NCBI RefSeq assembly: GCF_009712475.1
Contig: NZ_VCJO01000001.1
Coordinates: 1-64,000, forward strand
Reading direction: 5' to 3'
Source: Micromonospora sp. CP22
GTDB taxonomy: Bacteria > Actinomycetota > Actinomycetes > Mycobacteriales > Micromonosporaceae
DNA length: 64,000 bases
Shown here: positions 36,641-45,464 of the stretch, one piece after another
How the letters are laid out: each line of letters starts with the position of its first letter
Numbering within the stretch: position 1 is the first letter of the stretch
Notes under the pieces: model-generated
Database searches by the model: none
Seen by the model: the letters and a program-made list of their open reading frames with translations, nothing else
What the model was told of the DNA's origin: nothing
Position numbers and translations under genes: made by a program

Positions 36641-37107
36641 GCGTCGTGGCCAACGGACCACACGCCAGGCTGGCGGAACTCGGGCTGGAGCTGCCGGAGG
36701 TGGTGCCGCCGGTGGCGAGCTACCTGCCGGCGGTGCAGTCCGGGCAGCACGTGTACGTCTCCGGGCAGCTGCCGATGGCCGACGGCAAGCTGCTGGCCAC
36801 CGGCAAGGTCGGTGCCGGCGTCTCCGCCGACCAGGCCAAGCAGCTCGCCCAGCGGTGCGCGCTCAACGCGCTCGCCGCCATCGACTCGCTGGTCGGCCTG
36901 GAGAACGTCGTCAAGGTGGTGAAGCTGACCGGCTTCGTCGCCAGCGCACCCGGCTTCACCGGTCAGCCCGCGGTCATCAACGGCGCGTCGGACCTGTTCG
37001 GCACCGTCTTCGGCGAGGCGGGCCGACACGCCCGCTCGGCGGTCGGCGTCGCGGAACTGCCCCTGGACGCCCCGGTCGAGGTCGAGGTCATCGTCGAGGT
37101 CTCCTGA
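36637..37107 (+). CDS. RidA/YjgF-family enamine/imine deaminase
   Basis: A 156-residue protein matching the family length. QHVYVSGQLPMADGKLLATGKV and QRCALNALAAIDSLVGLENVVKVVKLTGFVAS are typical, as is the C-terminal ARSAVGVAELPLDAPVEVEVIVEV. The ligand-binding arginine is at the usual place in RSAVGV. RidA homologues clear reactive 2-aminoacrylate and other imines. The gene overlaps DUF4177 and is followed, after a repeat-containing spacer, by a metallo-beta-lactamase gene, as in mycobacteria. Confidence 0.93.
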   Translation: MSVVANGPHARLAELGLELPEVVPPVASYLPAVQSGQHVYVSGQLPMADGKLLATGKVGAGVSADQAKQLAQRCALNALAAIDSLVGLENVVKVVKLTGFVASAPGFTGQPAVINGASDLFGTVFGEAGRHARSAVGVAELPLDAPVEVEVIVEVS

Positions 37108-37129
37108 CCGCGACGCCACCCGGGATGTT

Positions 37130-37208
37130 CCCGCGATCTTGCACTTTTTGGTCGGGACGAAAGCCCCTATCGAGGGCGAATCGGAGGCCGGAACTGCAAG
37201 ATCGCGGG
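37130..37208. repeat. Inverted repeat element with GATCTTGCA termini
   Basis: CCCGCGATCTTGCA (37130-37143) is the exact complement of TGCAAGATCGCGGG (37195-37208); about 51 bases of less symmetrical sequence lie between. It occupies the whole spacer between the RidA and metallo-beta-lactamase genes and looks like a small mobile palindrome (MITE- or REP-like), of a type different from R1-R4. Confidence 0.85.
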
Positions 37209-37239
37209 GGTGGGGTCGGGGAGTCGTACGATCGCAGCC

Positions 37240-38067
37240 ATGGGAGGGCATGTGACGGGGGCGGTGAGCGCCCTCGCCAGCGAACTGCCGGAATGGGTGA
37301 CGCTGCTGCGGGCACCCAATCCGGGGCCGATGACGCTGGACGGCACCAACACCTGGCTGCTGCGGGCCGCGCCCGGCGAGCCGGCCGTGGTGGTCGACCC
37401 AGGGCCGGCGGACGAGGCGCACCTCGCCGCGATCGTCGCGCAGGGACCGGTCGGGCTGGTGCTGATCACGCACGGGCACCCCGACCACACCGAGGGCTCG
37501 GCGCGCCTGCACGATCTGCTCGGTGGGGCACCCGTCCTCGCCGTCGACCCGGCGCACACGATCGGCGGTGCGCCGCTGACCGGGCCGGGGCAGGACCTGG
37601 ATGGCTTCGGCCTGGACATCCGCCTGCTCTCCACTCCCGGGCACACCGCCGACTCGGTCTGCTTCCTCGCCGAGCGGAACGGTCGACGTGCGGTCCTCAC
37701 CGGCGACACGATCCTCGGCCGGGGTACCACCGTCGTGGCGCACCCGGACGGGAACCTCGGCGACTACCTGACGAGCCTGGAACTGCTCTCGACGTACCGG
37801 GGAATCCCGGCGCTGCCCGGACACGGCCCGGCACTGGCCGACTGCGGTGCCGCCGCCGACTTCTACCTCGCCCACCGTCGGGCCCGCCTCGACCAGGTCC
37901 GGCAGGCGCTGGAGGCGGGCGCGCGGACCGCGGCCGAGGTGGTCGCGACGGTCTACGCCGACGTCGACCGGTCGCTGTGGTGGGCGGCGGAATGGTCGGT
38001 ACGCGCGCAGCTCGAATACCTGGGCCGGGAATCCGGCGACGGCGACGCGAGGTTGGAACCAGCGTGA
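37240..38067 (+). CDS. Metallo-beta-lactamase fold hydrolase (Rv3677-like)
   Basis: A 275-residue protein. ATG 37240 is used; GTG 37252 with GGAGGG before it is also possible. The metal site is LVLITHGHPDHTEGSARL (H-x-H-x-D-H), with further ligands in STPGHTADSVCFL and ALTGDTILG and PALPGHGPAL. A C-terminal winged-helix-like part (EAGARTAAEVVATVYADVDRSLWWAAEWSVRAQL) is characteristic of the LACTB2 group, whose eukaryotic member is an endoribonuclease. The stop overlaps the cyclase start by GTGA at 38064. Confidence 0.92.
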   Translation: MGGHVTGAVSALASELPEWVTLLRAPNPGPMTLDGTNTWLLRAAPGEPAVVVDPGPADEAHLAAIVAQGPVGLVLITHGHPDHTEGSARLHDLLGGAPVLAVDPAHTIGGAPLTGPGQDLDGFGLDIRLLSTPGHTADSVCFLAERNGRRAVLTGDTILGRGTTVVAHPDGNLGDYLTSLELLSTYRGIPALPGHGPALADCGAAADFYLAHRRARLDQVRQALEAGARTAAEVVATVYADVDRSLWWAAEWSVRAQLEYLGRESGDGDARLEPA

Positions 38068-41000
38068 CCTGCCCGGTGTGCGGAACTGTCGCGGTGCCCG
38101 GCGCCCGGTTCTGCCACAACTGCGGCGCCGCGCTGCCAGCCGCCGCGACCCTGCCCGCCGCCGAGCGTCGGGTGGTGACCGTCCTCTTCGGTGACCTGTC
38201 CGACTTCACCTCCTGGTCGGAGGATCTCGACCCGGAACGCGTCGGCGCGGTCACCGACCGCGTGCTGGCCGCGTTGGCCGGAGCGGTCAAGACCTTCGGC
38301 GGGCACGTCGACAAGCTGACCGGTGACGGGATCATGGCGGTCTTCGGCGCACCCGTGGCGCACGAGGACGACGCCGAGCGGGCGGTCCGCGCCGCGTTGT
38401 CCATGCAGCGAGCGGTCCGCCGGGTGCTCGACGACGAGCAGGGCGGCGGCGCGCCGCTGGGGTTGCGGGTCGGACTCAACACCGGTGACGTGATCGCCGG
38501 CATCCAGGCCGCCATCGAGTACACCGTCATCGGTGACACGGTGAACACCGCCGCCCGGCTGGCCGACGCCGCCGCCGTCGGCGCGGTCTACGCCGGTGGG
38601 CGTACCGCCATGGCGACCCGGCACGTCGCGAGCTGGCGGGCACTGCGACCGCTGCGGCTCAAGGGCAAGCGCGAGCCGGTCGAGGCGTACGAACTGCTCG
38701 GCCTGCTGGACGCGCCCGGCACCCGCTCCGGCCTGGGCGACGAGGCGCCGTTCGTGGGCCGGGAGACGGAGATCGGTCGGGTGGCCGGCCGGCTCGCCGA
38801 GGTGATCGACCGTAGCGAGCCCCGGGTGCTGCTGATGACGGCCGAGGCGGGCATCGGCAAGTCCCGGTTCGCGGCCGAGGTGGAACGGCTCGCCGCCGGT
38901 TACGACGTCGGTGCCGGTCGGTACGCCGCGCACACCGGTGCCCGGGTCCTGTCGGTGCGTTGCGCGGCCTTCGGTGAGCGTCGACGGTTGGCTCCCCTCG
39001 CCGACCTGGTGCGCGCCGCGACAGGGCTGCCGAACGACGCCGCGACCGCGGTCACCCGCGCGGCCGTGGAGGAGCGGCTGCGTCGGCTCGGGCAACGGCT
39101 CAGCCGCAGCCGGACGGAGCCGGCGCCGGTCGCCGTCGATCAACTCCTGGCCCTGCTCGGGTATGCCGAGCTACCCGCCAGTGGCTCCACGGAGGGTGAG
39201 TGGAGCACCACCGGGCCGCCGGCCGACGCCGACGCGGTGCCCAACGCGGTGGCCGACCTGCTCAGCGCGCTCGCCGAGGAGGCGCCGCTGGTGGTGATCG
39301 TGGACGATCTGCACGACGCCACCGCGGAGACCATCGGCGCGCTGGAGGTCACGCTGTCCCGGCTCAGCGGACCGGTGCTGGTGCTGCTGCTCGGTCGCCC
39401 CGAGCTGGTGCGTACCGCCGGTACGCTGGCCCGGGTCGCCGACGCCGAGGTGCAGCCGTTGCCGCCGCTGCGCGGTGCCGACGCGGCCAGGCTGTTGACC
39501 AGTTACCTCGGTGGTGGACGGTTGCCCCAGGCCGACACCGACCGGCTGCTCGCCACCGCCCAGGGCAACGCCTTCTACCTCGCGGAACTGGTCACCCTGC
39601 TGATGGAGCGTGGCGCGCTGACCGCCGGGGCGCGCAACAGTTGGCGGTTGGTGCCCGGTTCCCTCGGCAGCCGGTTGCTCTCCCGGGATCTCGCGGCGGT
39701 GCTCGCCGCCCGGATCGACGCGCTGCCCGTCGAGGCCCGTTCGGTGTTGCGGGACGCCGCGGTGGTCGGCGACACGGTGCCCGAGGGCGCGCTGGAGGCG
39801 CTGCGGGAGCAGCGCACCGGCGGCCGGGACGGCCGCCCGGCCGCAGTCGCCGCCGTCGAGTTTGAACGGGCCGTGGAGGAGCTGCTGCAACGCCGGATGC
39901 TGCACCGCACCCGCAGCGGGTACGCCTTCGCCACTCCGCTGATGCGGGAGGCGGCGTACTCCGGAATCAGCAAGGCGGAGCTGGCGGAGCGGCACGCCGC
40001 GTTGGCCCGCTGGGCGGCCCCGGCGACCGAGGCGACCGCGACGGGCAGCACCGGAAGCGGCCCCGGCGGTTTCTCGGAGGCGGCCCGGGACGACTTCGTG
40101 GCCGAGCACGTCGAGCGGGCCACCGCGCTGGCCGATGCGATCACGCTCCGCCCGGACGCGCCGGCCCGGGCGGTCGCGCCGCTGGGTGTGGCGGCGCTCG
40201 GCCGGGCCACCCGTCGGGCGCTGCACGCGGGGGAGCCGGCGCTGGCCGTGGAGTACGCCGAACGCGCGGCGGAACTGGCCCGAGACGGGGTACCCGCGGT
40301 CGACCGGGTGGCACATGCCCGGGCACTGCTCCAGGTCGGTCGGGCCGCCGACGCCCTGGCCTCGGCCGAGAAGATCGCGGCCAACACGGGCGATCCGGCG
40401 ACGCGGGCCAGCGCTCTGCTGCTCGCCGGTCAGGCCCAGCAGGCGATGGGTGACCTGCAACGCGCCGAGGCCAGCTGGCAGGAGGTGTTGCAGGTGGCCG
40501 GTGACGCCAACCTGCCCGCCCTGCGCGCGTCGGCGATGCGTCGACTGGGCATGACCGACTTCCTGGTCGGCCGGCTGGGCCAGGCCAGCAGCCGGCTCGC
40601 TGCCTCGTACCAGGTGAGCCTCGCCGTGGGTGATCGGCGGGGGCAGGCCTGGTCGTTGCAGAACCTCGCCTGGGTGACCACCACGCGGGGTGACTTCGCC
40701 GGTACGGACGCGGTGCTGGGCCGGGCCGCCCGGCTGTTCGCCGAGTTGAAGGACCCGTACGGCCGGGCGTGGTTGCGCGGCACCACCGCCTTCGCCCGGC
40801 TGCTGGCCGGTCGGTTGCGGGAGGCACGTCGGCTGGCCCGGGTCTTCCTGCCGTTCGGTGAACGGGTCGGTGAGGCGTGGGCGGTGGGCACGCTGCGGGC
40901 GGTCGACGCGTACGCCAACGCCGAGCTGGGCGAGCTGGCCGACGCCGACCGGGAGGCCCGGCGGGCGTACCGGGACTTCGCCGCCGCCTCGGACGACTGG

Positions 41001-41651
41001 GGCCAGGGCTTCGCGCTGGTGGTCCGGGGGGTGATCGCCCGAGGGCTGGGCGAGCCGGAGCACGCCGCCGACCTGCTCACCGATGCGCTCGCCTACGGCC
41101 ACCGGACGGCTCACCCGCTGCTCACCGGGATGGCCGGCACGTTGCGCGGGTTCGTCGCGTTGGAGATGGGTGACGTGGCTGGTGCGGAGCGGGACGCGCG
41201 CGCGGTACTGACCACAGTGGAACCACACAATCCCCAAGCTCCGGCGCAGGTCGCACCCCGGGTGTTGCTGGCCACCGCCCGGTTGGCGGCGGGCGACTCC
41301 GGCACGGCGGTCGGCCTGCTCGCCCCGGTCGCCACGATGGCGGCCACCACTCCGTCGCTGCTCTTCTCCCGTCGGCAGTCGATGGCGCGCTACGCCTCTG
41401 CTCTGCTCGCCCACGGTCAGCGCGAGCAGGCGCTGGACTGGGCTCACCGGGCGGTGCGCGCGCCGGCCGAGGACGTCCGCAGCCAGGTGATCGCGGCGAG
41501 CGTACTGGCCGAGGCGTTGGCCGCGTGTGGACGGCCGGCGGAGGCGAAGGCCAGCGCCGAGGACGCGGTCCGGACGGCGTACGCCACCGAGCAGCGCAGC
41601 GAACGGGTCGCGGCGGAGGCATTGCTCACCCGCCTGCGTACCCCCGGCTGA
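38064..41651 (+). CDS. Class III nucleotide cyclase with zinc ribbon, AAA-type ATPase and TPR array
   Basis: A 1195-residue multidomain regulator starting GTG 38064, overlapping the previous stop. Zinc ribbon Cys 3, 6, 17 and 20 opens it. The class III cyclase domain (about 33-195) has FGDLSDFTSWSED with the first metal Asp, VDKLTGDGIMAVFGAP (specificity Lys and second metal Asp) and EYTVIGDTVNTAARL (Asp, Asn and Arg for transition state). The P-loop AEAGIGKSRF is near residue 263, with Walker B VVIVDDLHDA, and a long helical TPR/SuperTPR region fills about 690-1195. Such proteins act as cytosolic ATP-fuelled signal integrators. The catalytic residues look intact. No membrane segment is evident. 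Confidence 0.93.
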   Translation: MTCPVCGTVAVPGARFCHNCGAALPAAATLPAAERRVVTVLFGDLSDFTSWSEDLDPERVGAVTDRVLAALAGAVKTFGGHVDKLTGDGIMAVFGAPVAHEDDAERAVRAALSMQRAVRRVLDDEQGGGAPLGLRVGLNTGDVIAGIQAAIEYTVIGDTVNTAARLADAAAVGAVYAGGRTAMATRHVASWRALRPLRLKGKREPVEAYELLGLLDAPGTRSGLGDEAPFVGRETEIGRVAGRLAEVIDRSEPRVLLMTAEAGIGKSRFAAEVERLAAGYDVGAGRYAAHTGARVLSVRCAAFGERRRLAPLADLVRAATGLPNDAATAVTRAAVEERLRRLGQRLSRSRTEPAPVAVDQLLALLGYAELPASGSTEGEWSTTGPPADADAVPNAVADLLSALAEEAPLVVIVDDLHDATAETIGALEVTLSRLSGPVLVLLLGRPELVRTAGTLARVADAEVQPLPPLRGADAARLLTSYLGGGRLPQADTDRLLATAQGNAFYLAELVTLLMERGALTAGARNSWRLVPGSLGSRLLSRDLAAVLAARIDALPVEARSVLRDAAVVGDTVPEGALEALREQRTGGRDGRPAAVAAVEFERAVEELLQRRMLHRTRSGYAFATPLMREAAYSGISKAELAERHAALARWAAPATEATATGSTGSGPGGFSEAARDDFVAEHVERATALADAITLRPDAPARAVAPLGVAALGRATRRALHAGEPALAVEYAERAAELARDGVPAVDRVAHARALLQVGRAADALASAEKIAANTGDPATRASALLLAGQAQQAMGDLQRAEASWQEVLQVAGDANLPALRASAMRRLGMTDFLVGRLGQASSRLAASYQVSLAVGDRRGQAWSLQNLAWVTTTRGDFAGTDAVLGRAARLFAELKDPYGRAWLRGTTAFARLLAGRLREARRLARVFLPFGERVGEAWAVGTLRAVDAYANAELGELADADREARRAYRDFAAASDDWGQGFALVVRGVIARGLGEPEHAADLLTDALAYGHRTAHPLLTGMAGTLRGFVALEMGDVAGAERDARAVLTTVEPHNPQAPAQVAPRVLLATARLAAGDSGTAVGLLAPVATMAATTPSLLFSRRQSMARYASALLAHGQREQALDWAHRAVRAPAEDVRSQVIAASVLAEALAACGRPAEAKASAEDAVRTAYATEQRSERVAAEALLTRLRTPG

Positions 41652-41883
41652 CCGCACCCGCCCGCCACCTCGACGCGCCCGACGACGCTGCCCGGGTGCG
41701 GCGCTCACGGCTCCGGCAGCCGCCGCTGATGCGCCGGAGTCGGTAACCGAATCGTCCAGCCTGATGGGCGACCGGTACGGATCTGGCGGTTCCGGGGATG
41801 TGGCCGGTCGGGACGGCCGCTAGCGTGACGGTTCACGCGATGCGTCGATGTCGGCGGTCGCGCCGTCGAGGGGGAGGGCCAAG

Positions 41884-42423
41884 ATGAGACTGCCGCGTTC
41901 GGTCGCGGGGTGGACGATCGCGGTGTTCGGTGTGCTGGCGCTGCTGATGGGGGCAGTAGGCCTGCTCTGGCCGGAGGCGCTGCTGCGGATGCTGGGCTTC
42001 GAGATCCCGCAGACCCGCGCCCCTGGCGACTACACGGGCACCTTCGTGACGGCTTCCTCGATGGCGTCGTTCAACATGGGGGTCTACTACCTGCTCGCCA
42101 CGGCCACCGAGTGGCGCGCCTTCTACCGCTTCACCGTGGTGTTCCGGCTGGTCACGTTCACCGTCTTCACCATCGCGGTGCTGGCCGACATCACGCCGGG
42201 GCGGTTCTTCGGGGTGGCGGCGTGGGAGGGGCTGGGGGCGTTGGCCACCGCCGCCGGTCTCTGGTGGGACGCGCGTCGGTCCGTGGGGTTGGGTACGGCT
42301 GGCGGCCGGGATGCCGCCGGCCCGGGCCAGCGCGGATCGATTCCTGACGAATCGGTGCCGAACGACGGTGGACGCGGTGCCGGAACATCGGGTTTGGGGT
42401 CGGCCACCGATGCGGTTCACTGA
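41884..42423 (+). CDS. Four-pass membrane protein, unknown function
   Basis: A 179-residue protein from ATG 41884 (GGGAGGG six bases upstream). Hydrophobic helices are at about WTIAVFGVLALLMGAVGLLW (8-28), the region around FVTASSMASFNMGVYYLLAT (50-70), FTVVFRLVTFTVFTIAVLAD (78-97) and FFGVAAWEGLGALATAAGLWW (103-123). The last 55 residues are disordered, rich in Gly and Asp. The pattern resembles DUF-type membrane proteins such as the DoxX-like group, but no signature is present. The following kinase starts 31 bases beyond and could be co-transcribed. Confidence 0.8.
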   Translation: MRLPRSVAGWTIAVFGVLALLMGAVGLLWPEALLRMLGFEIPQTRAPGDYTGTFVTASSMASFNMGVYYLLATATEWRAFYRFTVVFRLVTFTVFTIAVLADITPGRFFGVAAWEGLGALATAAGLWWDARRSVGLGTAGGRDAAGPGQRGSIPDESVPNDGGRGAGTSGLGSATDAVH

Positions 42424-42454
42424 GCGGCCAGCACAGTTCGGTATTTTCGAGGTT

Positions 42455-43927
42455 GTGACCGACACCCCGCCCGGCGCTCTGCCGACGCCCATCGTGCCTG
42501 GTCTGACTGATTTGCAAGTGTTTGCCCGAGGTGGCTACGCCACCGTCTACCGGGCGACGCAGATCTCGGTGGGCCGCGAGGTCGCCGTCAAGGTGGAGAA
42601 CCGGACCCTGGCCAGCGACCGGGACCAGGCCCGCTTCCTGCGGGAGGCACGTGCCGCCGGTCGGATGTCGTCCCACCCGCACGTGGTCGATCTGTTCGAC
42701 GTCGGGGTCACCATCGACCAGCACCCCTACCTGATCATGGAACTCTGCGACGGCTCGTACGCCGAGCGGATGCGTAACTCACCGCTGGACGCCGTCGAGG
42801 CCCGCGACCTCGGTATCAAGATCGCGGACGCCATCGCCCACTCGCACGCCGCCGGTGTGCTGCATCGTGACGTCAAGCCGGCCAACATCCTCCACTCCCA
42901 CTTCAACTCGGCGGTGCTGGCCGACTTCGGGCTCGCCGTGGTCGCCGAGATGCGGGACGCCACCGTCGCGCTGGAGGTGCTCACACCGGCGTACGCGCCG
43001 CCGGAGATGTTCAGCCACAGCCCACCGTCGCCGGCCGTCGACGTGTACGCGCTCTGCGCCACGCTCTACGCGGTGATGCACGGCAGGCCGCCGCGCTGGC
43101 AGAGTGAGCGCAACCCGAGCCTGGTCACCGTGCTGGAGATGTTCCACCAGCCGATTCCCGGCCTGCCCGGCATCCCGGAGAGCCTGGTCGACATTTTGCG
43201 GGCCGGCATGGCCAACGACCCCGGTGACCGGCCCTCCGCCGCGGAACTACGGGACATGCTGACGAACCTGACGCTGGACGGCTCGGGGGCGTCGAGCGCC
43301 GCTGCCGCACCGATCGGTGGCGCGTCCGCCAACTCCCGCGACACCGGCCGTCCGGCCGGGTCGGTCGGGGGTGGCACCGCCGAGCGCAGCCGTCGCCGCC
43401 GTCGCCGCCGTTGGTTCCTGGGTGCCACCGGGGTGGTCGCCCTCGCCGCGTCGGCGGGTGTCGGCGCCTGGGCGGCCGGCGGTGTGCCGTCACCGCAGTC
43501 CAGCACCCCGGCTCGCCCGGCGGCTACCGGGCTGCTCCGTCCGGGCTGCGCCACCCACGCGGAGGCGCTGCCCGCCGGTGCCCAGTGTGCGACGGAGTTG
43601 GAGTGCTTCGGGCCGGTGCAGGTGCGTGGCCAACGGGCCGAGGCCGACCGGATGCCCTGCGACTCCCGGCACACCTGGGAGAGCTACGCCCAGGGGCAGC
43701 TGCCGACCGCGTTGGTCGATGCCGGCCACGACGAGGTCGTCGCGGATCCCCGGGTACGCCAGGTCTGCAACCAGAAGACGTTCCGGCTGGTCAGCGGGCT
43801 GAGTAAGACGTCCGGCTGGAATCTTGAGGTGCTGCCGCCGACCGACACCGACACCGACCGCACCTACCGCTGTCTGGCGGGACGGGGTCTGGACGGGTTG
43901 GCCGCGCCGACGTTGACCAGCGGCTGA
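42455..43927 (+). CDS. Receptor-type Ser/Thr protein kinase
   Basis: A 490-residue membrane kinase (GTG 42455; an in-frame ATG at 42410 would add 15). The N-lobe has the Gly loop FARGGYATVYRA and VAVKVEN (catalytic Lys about 48), then HRDVKPANIL (catalytic Asp) and ADFGLAVVAE. The activation segment ends LTPAYAPPEMF. After residue 275 comes a disordered basic linker and one transmembrane helix (WFLGATGVVALAASAGVGAWAAGG). The exterior domain has paired cysteines and RMPCDSRHTWESYAQ, resembling septum-formation-type modules, so it may sense an extracellular ligand. GlnH- and GlnX-like partners lie downstream. Confidence 0.92.
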   Translation: MTDTPPGALPTPIVPGLTDLQVFARGGYATVYRATQISVGREVAVKVENRTLASDRDQARFLREARAAGRMSSHPHVVDLFDVGVTIDQHPYLIMELCDGSYAERMRNSPLDAVEARDLGIKIADAIAHSHAAGVLHRDVKPANILHSHFNSAVLADFGLAVVAEMRDATVALEVLTPAYAPPEMFSHSPPSPAVDVYALCATLYAVMHGRPPRWQSERNPSLVTVLEMFHQPIPGLPGIPESLVDILRAGMANDPGDRPSAAELRDMLTNLTLDGSGASSAAAAPIGGASANSRDTGRPAGSVGGGTAERSRRRRRRRWFLGATGVVALAASAGVGAWAAGGVPSPQSSTPARPAATGLLRPGCATHAEALPAGAQCATELECFGPVQVRGQRAEADRMPCDSRHTWESYAQGQLPTALVDAGHDEVVADPRVRQVCNQKTFRLVSGLSKTSGWNLEVLPPTDTDTDRTYRCLAGRGLDGLAAPTLTSG

Positions 43928-44020
43928 ACCACCCGGACGGTCGGCTGTGCCTGCCGGGGGCCGCGCGCGGGCCACCGCCGACGTCACCCGCATCCCGGAG
44001 CGGATCGACCCGGTGGAACC

Positions 44021-44356
44021 TCAGCGTTCCGGGTGGTCGCGTCGATGCCGGTCCCGCATCGCCCGGACCGCGTCCCGATCGCCGAGCATCTCCAGCGTGT
44101 CGGCGTCGATGCCGGACGGTTCGATTCCCGGCTCCAGGGGCGGTTGCCCCGGATCCGGTCGAGCGTCCGCCTCCTGTTGCCGGGCGGCGGTGGCAGCCAC
44201 CCCGGCGACGGTGGCGAGCAGGACGCAGAGCAGTGCCCCCGCCACGCCCACCAGATCCTGCCGGCGCGCCACGATCAGCACCGCCAATAACCAGAACGCC
44301 GCCAGGGCCGCGACCACTGCCACGGTCCGTGCGTCGGATCCTGGGAACCGTCTCAT
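44021..44356 (-). CDS. Small two-pass membrane protein
   Basis: A 111-residue protein with two transmembrane helices: VAVVAALAAFWLLAVLIVARR (about 10-31) and LVGVAGALLCVLLATVAGVAA (about 35-56). A charged cytoplasmic tail follows (QQEADARPDPGQPPLEPGIEP... DADTLEMLGDRDAVRAMRDRHRRDHPER). Overlapping frames on both strands complicate the call, but this one has consistent topology, a methionine start and the short charged tail typical of small membrane proteins. No family is recognised. It is transcribed opposite to the kinase and GlnH-like genes. Confidence 0.6.
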   Translation of the reverse strand: MRRFPGSDARTVAVVAALAAFWLLAVLIVARRQDLVGVAGALLCVLLATVAGVAATAARQQEADARPDPGQPPLEPGIEPSGIDADTLEMLGDRDAVRAMRDRHRRDHPER

Positions 44357-44522
44357 CCGTCCAGAATGTCGGAGAGTGCCGATCTGTCAACACCGGTCGG
44401 GTTTGGTGCTGCGTAACTCCTGACTAACAACAGCTTGTCGGATGGTAGGCGGTGCGGCGGCACCTCGACAGTCGGCACTACGCTCAGTGGAACCTGACAA
44501 CTCGAAACGTAGCGAGGTGGCG

Positions 44523-45464
44523 ATGAGTGCAAGCCTCTCCAGCTCCCGATGGCGTTCGATGGCCACCACGGCAGCGGTCGCCCTGACCCTGCTGCTGGGC
44601 GCGGCTGCCGGCTGCGACAGCCGGCAGGAGCCGGATCTGCCGTCCGTGCAGGAGAAGCTCCGCGAGTCGCACATCTGGGGCCAGTCGGTTCTGCGGATCG
44701 GAGTGGCCGATGACGAGCCGTTGATGGGTGAGGTGCGCAACGGTGTCCGATTCGGGTTCGACGTCGAGATCGCCCGTTACATCGCCGCCTCGCTCGGCTA
44801 CGAGGGGGAGCACCGCGTCGAGTTCGTCACCGTGTCCACCGAGGATCGGATCCCCGCCCTCCAGGGCGGCGTCGTCGACCTCGTCGTCTCCAGCTTCTCC
44901 ATCACCGAGGAGCGCAAGAAGCAGGTCAACTTCGCCGGGCCGTACTTCGTCACCACTCAGGAGGTGCTGGTGCCGAACCGGCACCGGGGGGCGATCCGCA
45001 CCATCGAGGACCTACGGAACCCGGAATACAAGATCTGCACCAGCGGTGGCTCCACCACCGAGGCGGAGCTGGAGAAGCACAAGGTCCCGACGCTGGTGGT
45101 GAAGGACGTCTGGGACTGCGTCGAGGGCATCCGAGCCGGCAAGTACGACGCGGTCAGCTCGGACGAGACGATCCTCGCCGGCTTCGTCGCCCGCTATCCG
45201 AAAGAGTTCGAGATCGTCGACATGCCCTTCGGCACCAGCGAACTGCTCGGGGTAGGCGTGCCGATCGGTGATCCCGCGCTGTGTGAATTGGTGGCGTACT
45301 TCCTCGACAAGAGTTACCAGCAGGGGCGCAACGGAGAAGCCAGCCCGTGGCAGACCGCGTACAACCAGACGCTGGGGCCCTGGCTGCGCTCCGAGAAGCG
45401 GCAACCGCAGCCGCTGGAAGTGCCGAAACTCGTCGACTTCGACGACAAGGCACCACGGCGATGA
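44523..45464 (+). CDS. GlnH-like amino-acid-binding lipoprotein without ABC partners
   Basis: A 313-residue SBP_bac_3 lipoprotein starting ATG 44523, with GAGGTGGC upstream. The lipobox LLGAAAGC marks Cys about residue 29. The ligand-binding fold is clear: LRIGVADDEPLMGEVRNGVRFGFDVEIARYI, DRIPALQGGVVDLVVSSFSITEERKKQVNFAGPYF, YKICTSGGSTTEAEL and AGKYDAVSSDETILAGF. Such proteins normally feed polar amino acids to an ABC importer, but no permease or ATPase is encoded nearby. Instead a kinase gene precedes and a membrane protein overlaps its stop (ATGA at 45461-45464). That suggests a sensor role, analogous to GlnH of the mycobacterial GlnX-GlnH-PknG group. Confidence 0.85.
   Translation: MSASLSSSRWRSMATTAAVALTLLLGAAAGCDSRQEPDLPSVQEKLRESHIWGQSVLRIGVADDEPLMGEVRNGVRFGFDVEIARYIAASLGYEGEHRVEFVTVSTEDRIPALQGGVVDLVVSSFSITEERKKQVNFAGPYFVTTQEVLVPNRHRGAIRTIEDLRNPEYKICTSGGSTTEAELEKHKVPTLVVKDVWDCVEGIRAGKYDAVSSDETILAGFVARYPKEFEIVDMPFGTSELLGVGVPIGDPALCELVAYFLDKSYQQGRNGEASPWQTAYNQTLGPWLRSEKRQPQPLEVPKLVDFDDKAPRR

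Noticed and set aside
36855..38063. N-terminal extension of the cyclase frame through RidA and MBL genes
   Set aside because: It is Arg-rich read-through of two verified genes; the zinc ribbon starts at 38064.
39171..41708. 845-residue minus-strand frame opposite the cyclase gene
   Set aside because: Antisense shadow; no start context or motifs.
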